A DNA stretch of 64,000 nucleotides, taken from contig KL647293.1 in NCBI GenBank assembly GCA_000727475.1, forward strand, positions 124,001 through 188,000. The letters are read 5' to 3'. Origin of the DNA: Sarcocystis neurona. Lineage: Eukaryota > Apicomplexa > Conoidasida > Eucoccidiorida > Sarcocystidae. Under the pieces are notes generated by a model. The model made no database searches. It saw only the letters and a list, made by a program, of their open reading frames with translations, and was not told the DNA's origin. How positions within the stretch are numbered: the stretch's first letter is position 1; every line of letters begins with the position of its first letter. Positions 12,001 to 25,400 of this stretch are shown here, piece after piece. A program made the translations under genes and the position numbers.

Positions 12001-13461
12001 ACGAGGAGAACGTGTCGCGCGAGGACCAACAGGGAAGTCAGATGCATCGGGAGGAAGGGCCGACACGCAGTGACTTTCCAGCAGCAGCGGAGAAAGACGG
12101 AAAGACGCGAAGGCGTAGAGAGAGCGCGGAGGGAGGAGGTGTGCCTTACGCTAATTGCGTGAAGCAGGAGAGGGAGCAGTCTAGTTCAAGAGACTTTGCT
12201 GCTGCGTCCCCTGCACGCGCTACTAACGGGAAGTTAGCTGATGCCGCGGGTGCTGCTGCAGCTCCCTCGTCTTCGGGAAGGGGCCAGGGAAGGCAAGCTG
12301 GAGCTCGCAGCAGCAGAAGCGGCAGTAGGCGTCGCCAGGGAATTGAAGAGGAAGAAAAGTGGGAGCAGCAGCGAGTGCGGCAGCGACACAGGGAAGAGCA
12401 CGAGCAGAGAGAGCAGCGTGAAGAAGAGCAGCGGCGGCCGCGAGAAATCGAGCAAGAAAGAGAAGCCCGAAGAGTCGTAGTGGCTGCTGCTGGTTCTGCT
12501 GTTGAGGAACGGAGGAGGAGGAGTAGCAGCAGCAGAAATAGAAGGCCGCACCGGAGAGAAGAGGGAAAGGAAAGTCGGCGGCGGCGACGGGAAGAGGAGG
12601 AGGGGGAGGAAAAGAAAGAGAGAAGGGACAGGAGACGAAAAGAGCCTGCTTCACCGTCTTCGTCTGAAGCTTTCGGAAGAAGCACTCGTCAACGAGAAGA
12701 AAACAGCAGCAGCAACAGGAAGCTACAGCAAAATGAAGAAGAAGACGTGGGGAAACAGAAGCTAGAGCAGCAGCGGGGGGAGAGCGGTAGCAGTGGCGCT
12801 GGTCTTAGAGACCGGAGTGCGAGACGGGAATATTCGCGTGAACGAAGGAAGGAGGAAGAAGAGCGAGACAGGCACAGCGGCAGGAGAGTCCGTCGCCGTG
12901 GCTCGCAGAGAGCAGCAGCGGCGTTGGGGAGGGTTTATCCCCGAAGATACTTTGCTGAAGACGCAGTGGGCCAGCGCAGCAGGAGCAGCAGCGACCGCAG
13001 CAGCAACCGAAGAAGAAGCAGCAGCAGGAGAGGGCGCCCGACGAAGAGGAGAAACAACGACACCGGAAGGAGAAGCAGGAGCAGGAGGCGCGGTGCATCA
13101 GCTGGGTCAGACAGCAGCAGAGACCGTGCAGCAGCAGCAGCAGGCAGACGCATAAAACAAGAGAGAGATGACTTTTCTGCTCACGGGGGAAGTGCTAAGG
13201 GGAGTAGAGAAAATGATCGAGAAGAAGATGCAGCAGCAGGAGCAGAGCAATCCACACGGCGGCGCGCTCCGTCGGTCGACTCGGAAGCTGCTGCGGCTCG
13301 ACCTGCTGCTGCACCACGAGACGGCGATGGGGCCGCCAAGAGCGAGAAGAAAGTCAAAGAAGAAGAGTCAATACCGGACGCTCCTCCCGTAGACAAAGAC
13401 GTGGAAGAATACGCCAGGAAGAAGATCGCCTCTGTCACCCTGCAGGATGTTGGCCGCGCAG
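9053..13461 (+). other. CWC22: CWC22 exons 1-2: long Arg/Ser/Glu-rich N-terminal extension
   Basis: Exon 1 (9053-9779) starts with an Ala run and continues with Gln/Arg/Ser-rich text. Its GTAATT donor at 9780 leaves one base, which joins the GC at 10708 to make Gly. Exon 2 (10708-13461) is a 2.75-kb open exon dense in RS, RR, EE and Ala-run codons, with SR/RS clusters typical of splicing-factor disordered tails. Its last residues ([21 protein letters not shown]) lead directly into the conserved GVYVPPFK block of exon 3. In human CWC22 the RS region follows the folded domains, so the placement is reversed here. The phase match supports exon 1, but transcript evidence is needed to fix it. Confidence 0.75.
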
Positions 13462-16400
13462 GTGAGGACGCACAAACAAGGGGCTTGACGGGAACTGCAA
13501 ACATTTGAAAAACGTACTGCGCATGCGCGTCTCTCTTTGAAAATCTGCATGACTAAGACAGCCAGTATTACCCCCGCTGCTGCTACTGCCGCTGCCCTTA
13601 CTGCTGGTACTGCCGCTGCCCTTGCTGCTGGTACTGCCGCTGCCCTTGCTGCTGGTACTGCCGCTGCCCTTGCTGCTGGTACTGCCGCTGCCCTTGCTGC
13701 TGGTACTGCCGCTGCCCTTGCTACTGGTACTGCTGCTGCCCTTGCTGCTGCCCTTGTTGCTGCTATTGCTGATCCCCTTGCTGTTGCTACCACTGCTCTT
13801 GCTGCTGCTACTAGTGGTGCAGCTCTTGCTGGTCTCTACTACTGCTGCAGCTCGTGCTACTACTGGTGCAACTCTTGCCGCCGCTACTCTGTTGCCCGTG
13901 CTGCCGGAAATGCTGCTGCTGGCCTTTTGGCTGCTACTACTGCAGCTGCTCTTGCTACTGCCACCCTTGCTGCTGCCACCCTTGTTGCTGCTGGCGCGGG
14001 TGTCCTGCTTCTGCTGATGTACTTGCTGCTGCCAATGCTGCTCATTACCCTGCTGCTGCTGCGGCGGGTGACGCTTTTCATGACGCGGCTGCTGCTCACG
14101 CGCACGCGAGCGCTGCTACCCACGTCCCTGTCGCAGGAAATGCAGCAGTTCTCTTTGCGGCCGCGCCTACCTCTTTGAAGAAGGAGAACCTTTTAAAGAT
14201 GAAGTGTCGACCCCGGAGGGTGTAGAAGCGCCTGTGTATTACGTACGCAGCCTCAGCTCCGCTCCTGCTGCTTGCGGTGCTGTTGCTGCGAAAGGAGCAA
14301 CGGGACGCATCTCCATGCTGGCGCTGCAGCAAGTGCTGTGCGTAGAAGCTTTCTATCATTCCTGCACATGAGTTTCTCGAACGTGTATATACATGCGCCT
14401 TGATGGCGACGGGATATTGGGTGGGAGCTGAAGGAGCTGCCGAAGTGGAAGGTACCTGTAGGCTGTCCGCGGCAGTGTTATTTGCAGTGTACGTCCTCTG
14501 CGAAGAACTGGCGAGGGGGGTGTATGTACACTCGACGTCGGTCCGATTTGCATTTCACGCGGGATGAAAGAAAAACACCGTGGAAGCGTTCGTATCCTGT
14601 ACGGGTGCGAGAGGGTGCCTTGTGTAGATCATTCTTTGGGCGGCAACACTGTACGCAGGATTTATTCCGGTGTACGTACACTCCAAGTAGGTCTCAGCTA
14701 CGGTAGTTTACGCCGATGCCACGTTTTTTTCGTCTTCCCTTGTGTCGAGTGCCCTGGTGCGCTCCACTTGGACTGTGTCTGCATTTGGCGACGGGCGAGA
14801 ATGTTCTCAGTGTTCGTACACCCCACTATAATGGTCGGATGTGTGTCCAGATGAATGGTAGCTGCCACTCTGTGGTGTACGTACACCAGAGATAAGAAGT
14901 TCAAATATGTCTATGCAGAGCATTTGACGCCGAATACACCCACCGTGGTTACACAGAGATACACAGAGACACATCGCCTTTGCGTTTCTAGTCCTCTTAA
15001 CTTCATTCTTTCTTTTTCCCTTCTTTCTCGTTTTTTTGCTTTTCTCTGGACGGATGACGTGCGCGCGCGAGTCTCCTCGCTGCCGCACGGCGTGGCTCGG
15101 CCTGGTGGTGGCTCTCTGCTGTTGCATGCGTTTTCCGCGATAGTTTGTTTCTGTGCGTGCGCCAAGTCCAGATTTGTGCTCGTTTTCCTGCCGATGAACT
15201 TTTCCTTCCTGCGTGGCGCTCGCTCTTCACCTGCCGTTGTGGAACAGCTGCTCTCGTGTGCTGCTGGAACCAAAAATTCAGGAGGAGTGTACGTCCCGCC
15301 GTTTAAGTTGGCAAGGCTGCAGCAGCAGCAGGGCGGGCTCCAAGAAGATCGCGCCTCTGTTGGTTATCAGCGCCGGATGTGGGAGGCCCTGAGGAAGTCG
15401 CTCAACGGATATATTAACAAGGTTAACGTCGCAAACGTCCATAATCTTGTGCAGGTATGGATATATACATGTATGTCTAAATTATAAATTCGTCAATACA
15501 GACATACATATATGTTCTACATAAGTGTGTGATGTACGTGTTTCTTATACCTAGTAGTGGCACACACGCGTGGGATGTTTATAGGAGGTCAACCTGCACA
15601 CGTGTCAAGTGAAGAGTGACGCTGGTGGCCAGTCGTAGTATCCCACCAGCTTCCTAGTCTCGAGTGCCTGTGTACAAGTGACTCTCTGTCTAGTATGTAT
15701 GGGCGAAAGGTGGTTGTTGCGTATGTGCGTTAGAAAAGGCGCTGAGATAAAATGTCCAGCTGACTCCCTCCATGAAGGCAGCAACGTAGTGCTAATAACT
15801 GTAGGCGCACATATACACGTTTATACGTGTATATATATATGTACGTGTACATACATACATAGACTCATATTTACAAATATATATATATATACATCCATAC
15901 ACTGATGTACACACATATTTATCTATATATATATACATATGTATACATCCATACGTAAATATATACGCCTGTTTATAAATCTCTCAGTATATATATATAT
16001 GTATATGTATGTGAATATAGCGTGGCGCATGCATACGCTGGTCAACAGCACTAGCTTTTTCACGCTCTCGATCGATTTTTAGAGCCCGTGCAGCAGATAC
16101 ACCCACGGTAACACTTACATATGTGTCCCTTTGTATGTGGATTTCGTCTCCCTGTCTGCTTTCCCATCAGCATCTTTAAGTGTACCCTGTAGCCACACTC
16201 TTCTCCCGTCGTCTTCCTCTCTCTCCTTCGCGGTCCCGCTTATTTCCCTTCACTTTTATGTTTTTTTTTCTCCGTTTCTCACTGCAGGAACTTTTCAGAG
16301 AAAATCTAATCCGAGGACGAGGGCTGCTCGCACGGGCGCTGCTGCGAGCGCAGATGGCGTCCCCGGGCTTCACCAACGTCTACGCCGCGCTGCTGTGTGT

Positions 16401-19400
16401 CATCAATTCTAAATTGCCGGAAATAGGAGATTTAGTATTGAGGCGGGTTGTGCTGCAGTTCAGGTACGCTCGCTCGTCTGCCATTTCCTTCTTTCTGTAG
16501 AAATGCTGTTGTTCGTCTCCCTATCTCTCCATCCGTGTGTGTTACACACAGACAAAGACGTGCTTTTATATGTGTATCTCTGTCAGGAAGTATAACGGAC
16601 GTCCTGTATGCAGTAGTAAAGTTATAGTTTGTTTGTGTGCGCAGTAGAATTCGTCTCATGAATTTGTATGTGTGTATGCGTAGAAGTGTACGTGGGGGAC
16701 ACAAACGAAACAGGGACGAGGAGAGGTGTGAGTATTGTGAATCTTGGTAGGCTATCGCCTGCCAACAGTGTTGGACAACATGCAGCAGCAGCAGCAGGGC
16801 AGCGGAGCAGCGGCAGAGCACCGGAGCAGGAACAGCTGAGCAGTGGCCATACCAGCAGCCATAGCAGCAGCTGGAAGAGGAAACGCAGCGGAATAGCGAA
16901 GCAGTCTGAGAGCAGTAGCGAAGTCGAGCGGAGCGCTGTTCACAAAGGAGGCGGCGGAAGGAGGGTGCGCAGCAGCAGCAGCGAGTCTACGTGGGCAACT
17001 GCAGGGGCGAAAGTCAAAATGAGGTTCCTGCAGCAAAAGCAGCCGCGCGTCATCGCAGCAGCACCCTTCACGCGTAGACATACAGTTTTTCTCTCGTTCA
17101 CTTTTATATGTAAAGATATATATATATATATACATGCGTATACAGAGAGATGTATATGGATAAAAGGGAATATATATTGAGAGAAAAGTGTAGATAGATA
17201 TGGATAGACATGGGTAGATAGGTGTCCATTTGCATCTGTATGTTTGTTTACAGAGAGAGATACATACAGAGAGATACAGATAGATAGGTGTACCTTTGCT
17301 TGTCTACGTTTGCATTTGTGATTGATACATAGATATATATGTAGACGTATCAACGACTGCAGGGACAGCCTCATTTGAGCAGCTCCGTGGGGGGCTGAGG
17401 CCGCCGGACGTTATCGTCAGCCGCAGTAGCAGCGAAGAAACAGCGACGGCCAAGGCGGCAGCAGCTGCAGCAGCGCGTGAAACAGCGTTTCCCTGGGGTG
17501 TGCGTGTGTGGGGTGATACGTGCAGGCGGGCGTACCGAAGAAATGACAAAATCGTCTGCCTTGCCTGCGTCCAGTTCCTCGCACACCTCGTCAACCAGCG
17601 GGTGGCACACGAATTAGTGGCGCTGCAGCTCTGTGCGCTGCTGCTGGAGTCCCCAACGAACGACTCCGTAGAAGTCTGCGTCGGCTTTCTCACGGTATAA
17701 AAACCTACAACCACTTGCTGCTGCCGCTGAGAGCCGCCTGCTGCTGCCGCTGAGAGCCACCTGCTGCTGCCGCTGAGAGTCTCCTGCTGCTACCGCTGAG
17801 AGACGCCTGCTGCTGCTGCTGAGCGTCGTCCGGCAGCTGGTACTGCGGCTGCTGCTGTTAGGGACGCAGGGCTTCGATTGCTGCCGTTCTTGCGGCTGCT
17901 TCTTCTCACTCCCCGTCTGCTGTTGCTACGGATGCTGCTGCTGCCCGTCACGCCGTTGCTGTTGCAGTGGGTGCTGCTGCTGCGCACTCTGACGCTGCTC
18001 TTGCTGCCGAGAGGAAGCCTGCTCTTCTTTTTCGTCGGCTGTGAAGGTGACGCCTGTCCAACTCCTCCTGCTGCCTTCACAGCTGCTGCTACGTTTGCTG
18101 CACCTGCGACTGCACAGCTGCTGCTGCCCCGCTATGGCCACCGCGGCCAGTTCTCCCAGTCCTGGTGCGCATGCCGCTTCTCTACAGCGACTGCCGCTCC
18201 AAAGCAAACGCAGTCGATTTGCTTCCACACGGACAGAGAGACCGCGCCTGCTGCCGCTGCTGCTCCGCTGCCGCTGCTGCTTCTGCTGCCGCTGCTGCTT
18301 CTGCTGCCGCTGCTGCTTCTGCTGCCGCTGCTGCTTCTGCTGCCGCTGCTGCTTCTGCTGCCGCTGCTGCTTCTGCTGGCGTTGCTGCTCCTGCTGCCGC
18401 TGCTGCTCCTGGTGCCGGTGCTGCTCCTGTTGCCACCGCTCCTGCTGCGGCCTCTTTTGCTGCCACTGCTGCTGCTGCGGCTCGTGCCGTCCGTGCCACT
18501 TGCTGATGCGGTGCGGCTGCTGCAGCTGAGCGATCTGCTGCTGCTGCTTTTTGCGGTGCTGCTGCTTTTTGCGGTGCTGCTGCTTCTTCACTTCTCTCTG
18601 CATGTGGCCCGTGGGGCTGTGTGCAGCGACGTAGGTGCGTCGTCTGCTGTCGGTGTTGCGTCCTTGGGTCGTACACGTATATCCTGAGGTTGCCTCTGGG
18701 TTGCTGGTTCTCCTGTTACTGTCTTCGGCTGCTGCTGCTGCGTCCGCGCATGCGCTCTCGCACCTGTGCTCCTGCTGCTCCTGCTGCACTAAAAGTGCTG
18801 CGTCGCTGCTGTTGTTGCTGTGTGGGTCGCGGGCATGATTTTGCGTCTGCACTCCTGGTGCCGCTGGTATCACCTATGCGGCTGCCGCGTATGCCGCCGT
18901 TCTCCCTCCACTCCCCCCCCCCCGGGCGGGTAGCTACTTTGTCTGCTGGTCTGGTGCTGCAGCGCGGGACGGCGTGTAGCTACTGCTGCTCCTGCTGCGC
19001 TGTGTGTACCGTCGCTTTGCGTGTCTGCCGCTACTGCTGTCCCTTCCGACTGTGCCGCAGAAAACCCACTCCTGCAGCGCCCCGGGAGGAGTTGTACGAG
19101 CTGCTGGTATATCCGCTGTGCTAGTATATCCGCTGTCCGTTCAGTCTGTGACGCACCTGACGTAGCCTGCCGTCTCATTTCTGTTTTCTTGTCTGTCTGG
19201 TGCACTACAACTGCGTCTGTACCACTGCTGTTGCTGCCGCTGTAAAACCGGCTGTCTCTGCTGCCGCTCGAACTCCTGCCTAACTGCTGCGTCTTCCTGC
19301 TGCGTGGCCGGTGCGCGCGAGCTCCGCTCACAGAACGTGCTGCTGCTCCACTTGCCGTTGCTGAACTTGCTCTTGCGCGATGTCTTTATTGTTACCCTAC

Positions 19401-22400
19401 GTACGGCTGACTCCGCGCGAGTTCTCGACCTAATACGACATTGTGAGCCGCTGCCTTCTCTGCTGCGCTCTCTGCTTCCTTCTCCGGTGCGCCCTCTGCT
19501 GCCTTCTCTGCTGCGCTCTCTGCTGCCTTCTCTGCTGCCTCCTCTGCTGTCTTCTCTGCTGCCTTCTCTGCTGTCTTCTCTGCTGTCTTCTCTGCTGTCT
19601 TCTCTGCTGCCTTCTCTGCTGTCGTCTCTGCTGTCTTTTCTGCAGTCTTCTCTGCTGCGCTCTCTGCTGTCTTCTCTGCCGCGCTCCCCCCTGCCTTCTC
19701 TGCTGTCGTCTCTGCCGCGCTCTCCGCTGCCTTCTCTGCCGCTGCTGCCTTCTCTGCAGTGTTCTCTGCTGCACTGTCTGGTGCCCTCTCTGTTCCCTTT
19801 TCTGCCGTCTTCTCTGCCGCGCTCTCTGCTGCCCTCTTTGCTGTTTTGTCTGCCGCGCTCTCTGCTGCCTTCTCTGCTGCGCTCCCTGCTGCCTTCTCTG
19901 CTGCGCTCCCTGCTGCGTTCTGCGCTGTCTCTGATGCTGCGTATTCTTTCGCATCTGCTGCTGTTTACGTGCTGTCCACCCGACTGAGGACTGCGCCATC
20001 CGCTGCCCTGTAGCGGCCGTGCTGCACTGACTGCTGACGATTCTGCTGCGTTACGGTCTGCTGCATCTGATGGATCTGCTGCTCTGTCTTTGCTGCTACA
20101 TGCGCGTCTGCGTGTGGACGACCCCAGGAATTGCTGCTGCGTCTCTTCGGCTCTGCTGCTCTCGTTGCACCTGCTGTCGTTGCACGTGCTGCTGTCTGCT
20201 GCTGCTGTTGCCGCTGCTGTTGCACGCGCGTCTCTCGCAGCAGGTGCTGCTGGTGGGATTTGTTCGGCACGTCTTTTCTTGCCTGCAGCCGCGTCTGCAG
20301 CTGTCTGTCTGTCTTGAAGCGTCTGCTGCTCAGTATCTGCTGCCCCGTGTCTGGTTCCGCATTTCTTCCCTACATGTGTCCTGGGCGGTTGTTGCTGTGC
20401 TCGTGCATGGCCTGCGGTGTCTCGGCTGCTGCTTCTGCTGTCGTACGGCAGTGCTGCTGTCTTTTTGCTGCAGCGCCCATGTGTGTGTGCTGCAGTCGCT
20501 CTGCCGTCGCTGCTGCTGCATACGCACGTGAGACGGTGTCCGCTTTTCCCCTTGCACGTATGCTGCTGATGCTGCTGCTGCTGCATGTGTGTACGGTCTG
20601 CCTTTGCTGCTGCTGCTTCTTCTTTTCTGTGATGCGTTGCTGCAGCAAGTCGGTCAGATTCTCTCCGAGGTGTCACGGCGGGGCTTCGACGCGATCTTCG
20701 AGAGGCTCCGGGCCATTCTGCAGGAGGGTCTCAGCGACAAGAAGACGCAGTATACGATCGAAAAGCTCTGGGATTTGCGAAGAAATAATTTTAAGGATCA
20801 CCCAGGAGTGAGTCTCATAGAAGAAGAGAAGAAAGTCACAAGAGGAAGCAAATGAAAGAAAAGAACATGTAGTGAAGAAGAGGGAAAAGCAAAGACAAGA
20901 GGGCAGCAAAGGAAGGAAAGGCAGACGAAGAAAGGGGGGTAGACCAGGGAAGAAGCCAGATACACAGAAATCAAAGGAAGAGCGATGGGAAAAGAAAGAC
21001 GACCATGCCACGTTGTGAAGGGCGCTGTCCAACTGCAGCCTCTTGGTTCACGCGGGGACTCTCTTCTGTCTTCTGCTTCTGCCCCTGCTGCCGTCCTTTC
21101 GCGATGATGGTGCGGCGGAACTGCTGCTCCAACGCGTCCTGCAACAGTGTGTTCACCTGTGTATGCAGACGCTGCTGCTCGTCTGCTGCTAATGCTTACC
21201 TGCTACTGCTGCTTATCTGCTGCTACTGGTGCTTGTCCGCTGCTGTAACTCGTCAACCTACGCTGCTCGTCTGCTGCTGCTACCCGTGCAACAAAGACGA
21301 GGGAGCTCGTGCATGCGCCGCTGCTGTTGGGGCAGGCGTCCTGCTGCTGCTCCTTGTCCACAGCTGCAACTGCACCCGCAGCTGCATCTGTCTCTCCGAC
21401 TCCTGCTGCTCTGCGTCTGCTGTGTTTCTGCCTGTCCCTGAATCCTGCTGGTGCTCGTTTTCTTGTCGACATCGTGCTGCTGCCTGCCGCTGCTGCTGGC
21501 GCTCAGTTGCTGCCGCCCCACCCCCTTCTTCCCCTCACCTCTGGCGTCCTGCTGCTGGTGTTTCGCGCATGGGGTTGCTGCGCTTGGACTGTAGGTTATT
21601 CCCGAACTCGACTTGGTTGAAGAAGACGACAAAATTACTCACGAGGTCGATCTGCTGGCCGACGATCTACGTGGCGAGGAAATGCTCAACGTTTTCCACG
21701 CCCAGGACCCCGCGGTATAACTTCCTCACACTTCTCTTTTCATGCCCAGTCCGTCTCTCTCTCGCATGCACATCGTTATGCGTCTGTCTCTATGTTTGTC
21801 TCTGGCTACATGTCTGGCCGAGCGTGTGGGAATCTTCCTATCCATAGTTCTTCTGTCTTTCCGTCTCTATCTCGTTATATACATAAATCTAGCTTATCCG
21901 CTCACTACATACCTACGCGCGCATACATATACATATATACATATGCGTAAGTCGTAGTCTGTGTAGGCACAGACACAAGTATATCTCCGTCTCTGAATGT
22001 CTAAATATAGATGTTATATATACATATATATGTGTAAACGCATATATCTGTATGCGTGTCTTGCCTTCTAGTGTGACACGCAGACGCATATATATTTCAC
22101 TGTACGGTTGTATTACGTATACAACGGCACTCTCTATTGCGTACACATATATGTGTATAATTTCTATTCGTATATATTATATATATGTAATTACCTATAG
22201 CGGTATATATGTGAGACGTGGGTGAAGTAGATACGTTTTAACATCCACACTTCTTTGTCTCTCAACATGACGACCTGCGTGATGAATACGTCTGGACAAA
22301 ATATACATATACACATATACATGCATATATATATATGTGCATGCATGTGTATACATGCATTAATGACCGTGTGTAGGAGGCTGTGTGATAATATATATAT

Positions 22401-25400
22401 TATATGTGTATTCAGATATGTGTGGATGTGCGTGTGTATATGTGTGGATATATACACACGTGGCAAATGAAGTCTTCGCTGCCGTGTGCGGTCGGTGAAA
22501 TTGAGACGCAAAAGAGGGACGGGTGCGTGGCCCTGCTGCAGTCGTCTGTCATCGAAGCGTAGACTTTCCTCTGTCCAACTCTGAAAGAAGTTCATCTCTA
22601 CCCGAAGCATATACGTGGGGGGTGCTTAAGTCTTGCAGAAGCTCGTTTTTACCTGAACACGACTGCTGGTGCTGCAGTTCACGTTTCTTCTGTCCACCGT
22701 GGTTGCCCGACGATGCATGCAGGAATATGTGGAGGACGAGCGGCGTTGGTCTCGCCTGTCGAAGGAAATTCTCGGAGAGGATTCCAGCGGTGAGACAGCA
22801 GCAACAGCAGCAACAGCAACAGCAGCAGGAGCGGTGCCGCCCGCGCAGCAGTGACGCCAGCAACACAGCCACAGCAGCAACAGCAACAGCAGCAGCAGCA
22901 GGGGCCGTGCGGCACCCGCAGCAGTAACGTCAGCAACAGCGAGAACGGCAGCAGCAGCAGTAGGCGCCGTGCGGCACACGCAGCAGTAGCGCCAGACACA
23001 GCAGCAAGAGCATCAGCAGCAGGAGCAGCAGGAGCGGTGCCTCATACGCAGCAGCAACGAAAGCGGCACCAGCAGTGTCTGCTCAATTTTAGCGTCGTGT
23101 GAATCTAGGAAGAAGTTGGGGTCTTGTTCTTTTGTGTGCGCAGCATTTGTACACGTGCATGAGTGAAGATTCGTTATTCCTCTACCCAGCTGTATTGCTG
23201 TCTGCAAACGGGTCGCTCTGCTCACGAGCATCCCGGCTCCGCTCCAGCTGCAACAAGACTGCTGGGTGTATCAGCCACGTGCGGGGGTGCGTCGCAAGAA
23301 TTGCTGGTTTTGTTCTTTTTTTGCATGCGTCTGTCTCAAGCGGGACGACGCGAAGATGCTGCGGCCAAGCCGCCGCTGCTGCGTCTCGTGCCGCTGCTGG
23401 TGGTGCTGTTGCTGCTGCGGGGGGTCTACACTCGAAGCTGCTGTGCTGCTGCCACTGCTGCTGCTGCGTTTAGACGACTCACAGGCATCAAGCAGCGATA
23501 GCGAAGCGGACGAAGAGGAAGACGAGGAAGAAGGAGCCGGAGGAGAGAAGGTGGTACGTCACGCATTTCGCGCTTTCTACGTGTAGCAGCAGCAGCAGCA
23601 AGAGGAAGAAGAAGTTGCTGCTGCTGCACAAGGGGCAGTCTGTTGCTGCTAGGGTAGCACACGCAGTAGCAGCAGCAGAAGCATGAAAGGGTAGCGGACG
23701 TGCGTGCAGTTCCATATTTATTGATGCGCATGCGCGTACACACATCGGAGCTGCTGGAGTGGCAGCTGCAGGAATGGAGGCTGCAGCAGCAGCAACCTCT
23801 TGCAGCAGGACAGTTGGGGGGGGGGGCCGAGGAGGAGGTGCAGCGGAGAGGGCCAGCAGCAGCGGCAGCAGTAACAGGGAGAGCAGCAGCAGCAACCACA
23901 CGTGCAGCAGCAGCAACGACAGCAGCAACAGCAGCAGTGACAGCAGCAACAGCAGCAACGACAGCAGCAGCAGCAGCGACAGCAGCAACAGCAGCAACGA
24001 CAGCAGCAGCAGCAGCGACAGCAGCAACAGCAGCAACGACAGCAGCAGCAGCAGCGANNNNNNNNNNNNNNNNNNNNNNNNNNNNNNNNNNNNNNNNNNN
24101 NNNNNNNNNNNNNNNNNNNNNNNNNNNNNNNNNNNNNNNNNNNNNNNNNNNNNNNNNNNNNNNNNNNNNNNNNNNNNNNNNNNNNNNNNNNNNNNNNNNN
24201 NNNNNNNNNNNNNNNNNNNNNNNNNNNNNNNNNNNNNNNNNNNNNNNNNNNNNNNNNNNNNNNNNNNNNNNNNNNNNNNNNNNNNNNNNNNNNNNNNNNN
24301 NNNNNNNNNNNNNNNNNNNNNNNNNNNNNNNNNNNNNNNNNNNNNNNNNNNNNNNNNNNNNNNNNNNNNNNNNNNNNNNNNNNNNNNNNNNNNNNNNNNN
24401 NNNNNNNNNNNNNNNNNNNNNNNNNNNNNNNNNNNNNNNNNNNNNNNNNNNNNNNNNNNNNNNNNNNNNNNNNNNNNNNNNNNNNNNNNNNNNNNNNNNN
24501 NNNNNNNNNNNNNNNNNNNNAGCAGCAACAGCAGCAGCGACAGCAGTAGCAGCAGCAACGACAGCAGCAGCGACACGAGCAGCAGCAGCAGCGACACGAG
24601 CAGCAGCAGCAGCGGCAGGAGCCACACGAGCAACAGCAGGAGCGACACGAGCAGCAGCTGCAGCAGCGACACGAGCAGCAGCAGCAGCCACACCACCAAC
24701 AGCAGCAGCCACAAGACTAGAACCAGTAACCACAGCAGCACCAGCAGCCACACCACCAACAGCAGCAGCCACACTACTAGCACCAGCAACCACACCAGCA
24801 GCAGCAGTGGCTAGAAGGTGAAGACTCAAGAAGATCTTGATAGCGAGGGGAGAAGGAAGAGGAGCAGCAGTAACAGCAGCGGTTAAACAGTGGAGGGGGA
24901 GGATGGCGGCTGCAGCGGCAGGTACGGGAGACCACCACCGGCAGCGCAGCAGTGCAGAGATGTCGACGCTCAACTGCACGCATAAAATTCGTCCAACTGA
25001 CCTGCGTACCCACATATATATATATATATACACCTCCGTGCACAGCGTGCATCTGTAGCCATGCCCATACATACATATCAGATACGGACGTGTGTACATA
25101 TATTTGCTTCTTCGTGTGTTTGTCTTGTGTACCTGTGTGTGTCTGTCTATCTCTCCTCTGCACGTCTATGTGTGTGTGGGTGTATGTATGTATGTATGTA
25201 TGTATGTGTGTGTGTGTGTGTACATATACATATGTATATATATGTACACACATATATGCATATTATGTATATATATACATATATGCATATGTGTACCTGT
25301 GTGTGTGTATGTGTGTGTGCGTGTGCCTGGTTCTGCAGGAGGGCGGGGGGGCGGGCACAGTGAAGATTGTTGATATGACGGATGCGGAGATAATAAACAT

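Larger units (their letters stand above)
15282..21714 (+). other. CWC22: CWC22 exons 3-7: MIF4G domain
   Basis: These exons encode the HEAT-like MIF4G fold that contacts eIF4A3. Conserved stretches are [17 protein letters not shown] in exon 3, [12 protein letters not shown] and [17 protein letters not shown] in exon 4, YRRNDK and [15 protein letters not shown] in exon 5, [16 protein letters not shown] and NNFKDHPG in exon 6, and [17 protein letters not shown] in exon 7. The spacing matches the family without insertions. The small exons sit between introns of 0.8-3 kb. Confidence 0.92.

Noticed and set aside
13537..14178. Ala/Leu-rich + strand frame resembling a membrane protein
   Set aside because: Translation of the 24-bp CTG repeat in intron 2; the hydrophobic string has no signal peptide or conserved text.
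17926..18873. Gln-rich - strand frame
   Set aside because: Antisense of the 18-bp CTG repeat; all six frames here are long.
19141..20676. 511-codon - strand frame with [17 protein letters not shown] text, like an SR protein
   Set aside because: It is the complement of the 12-bp TTCTCTGCTGYC repeat in CWC22 intron 5. No conserved domain or flanking exon.
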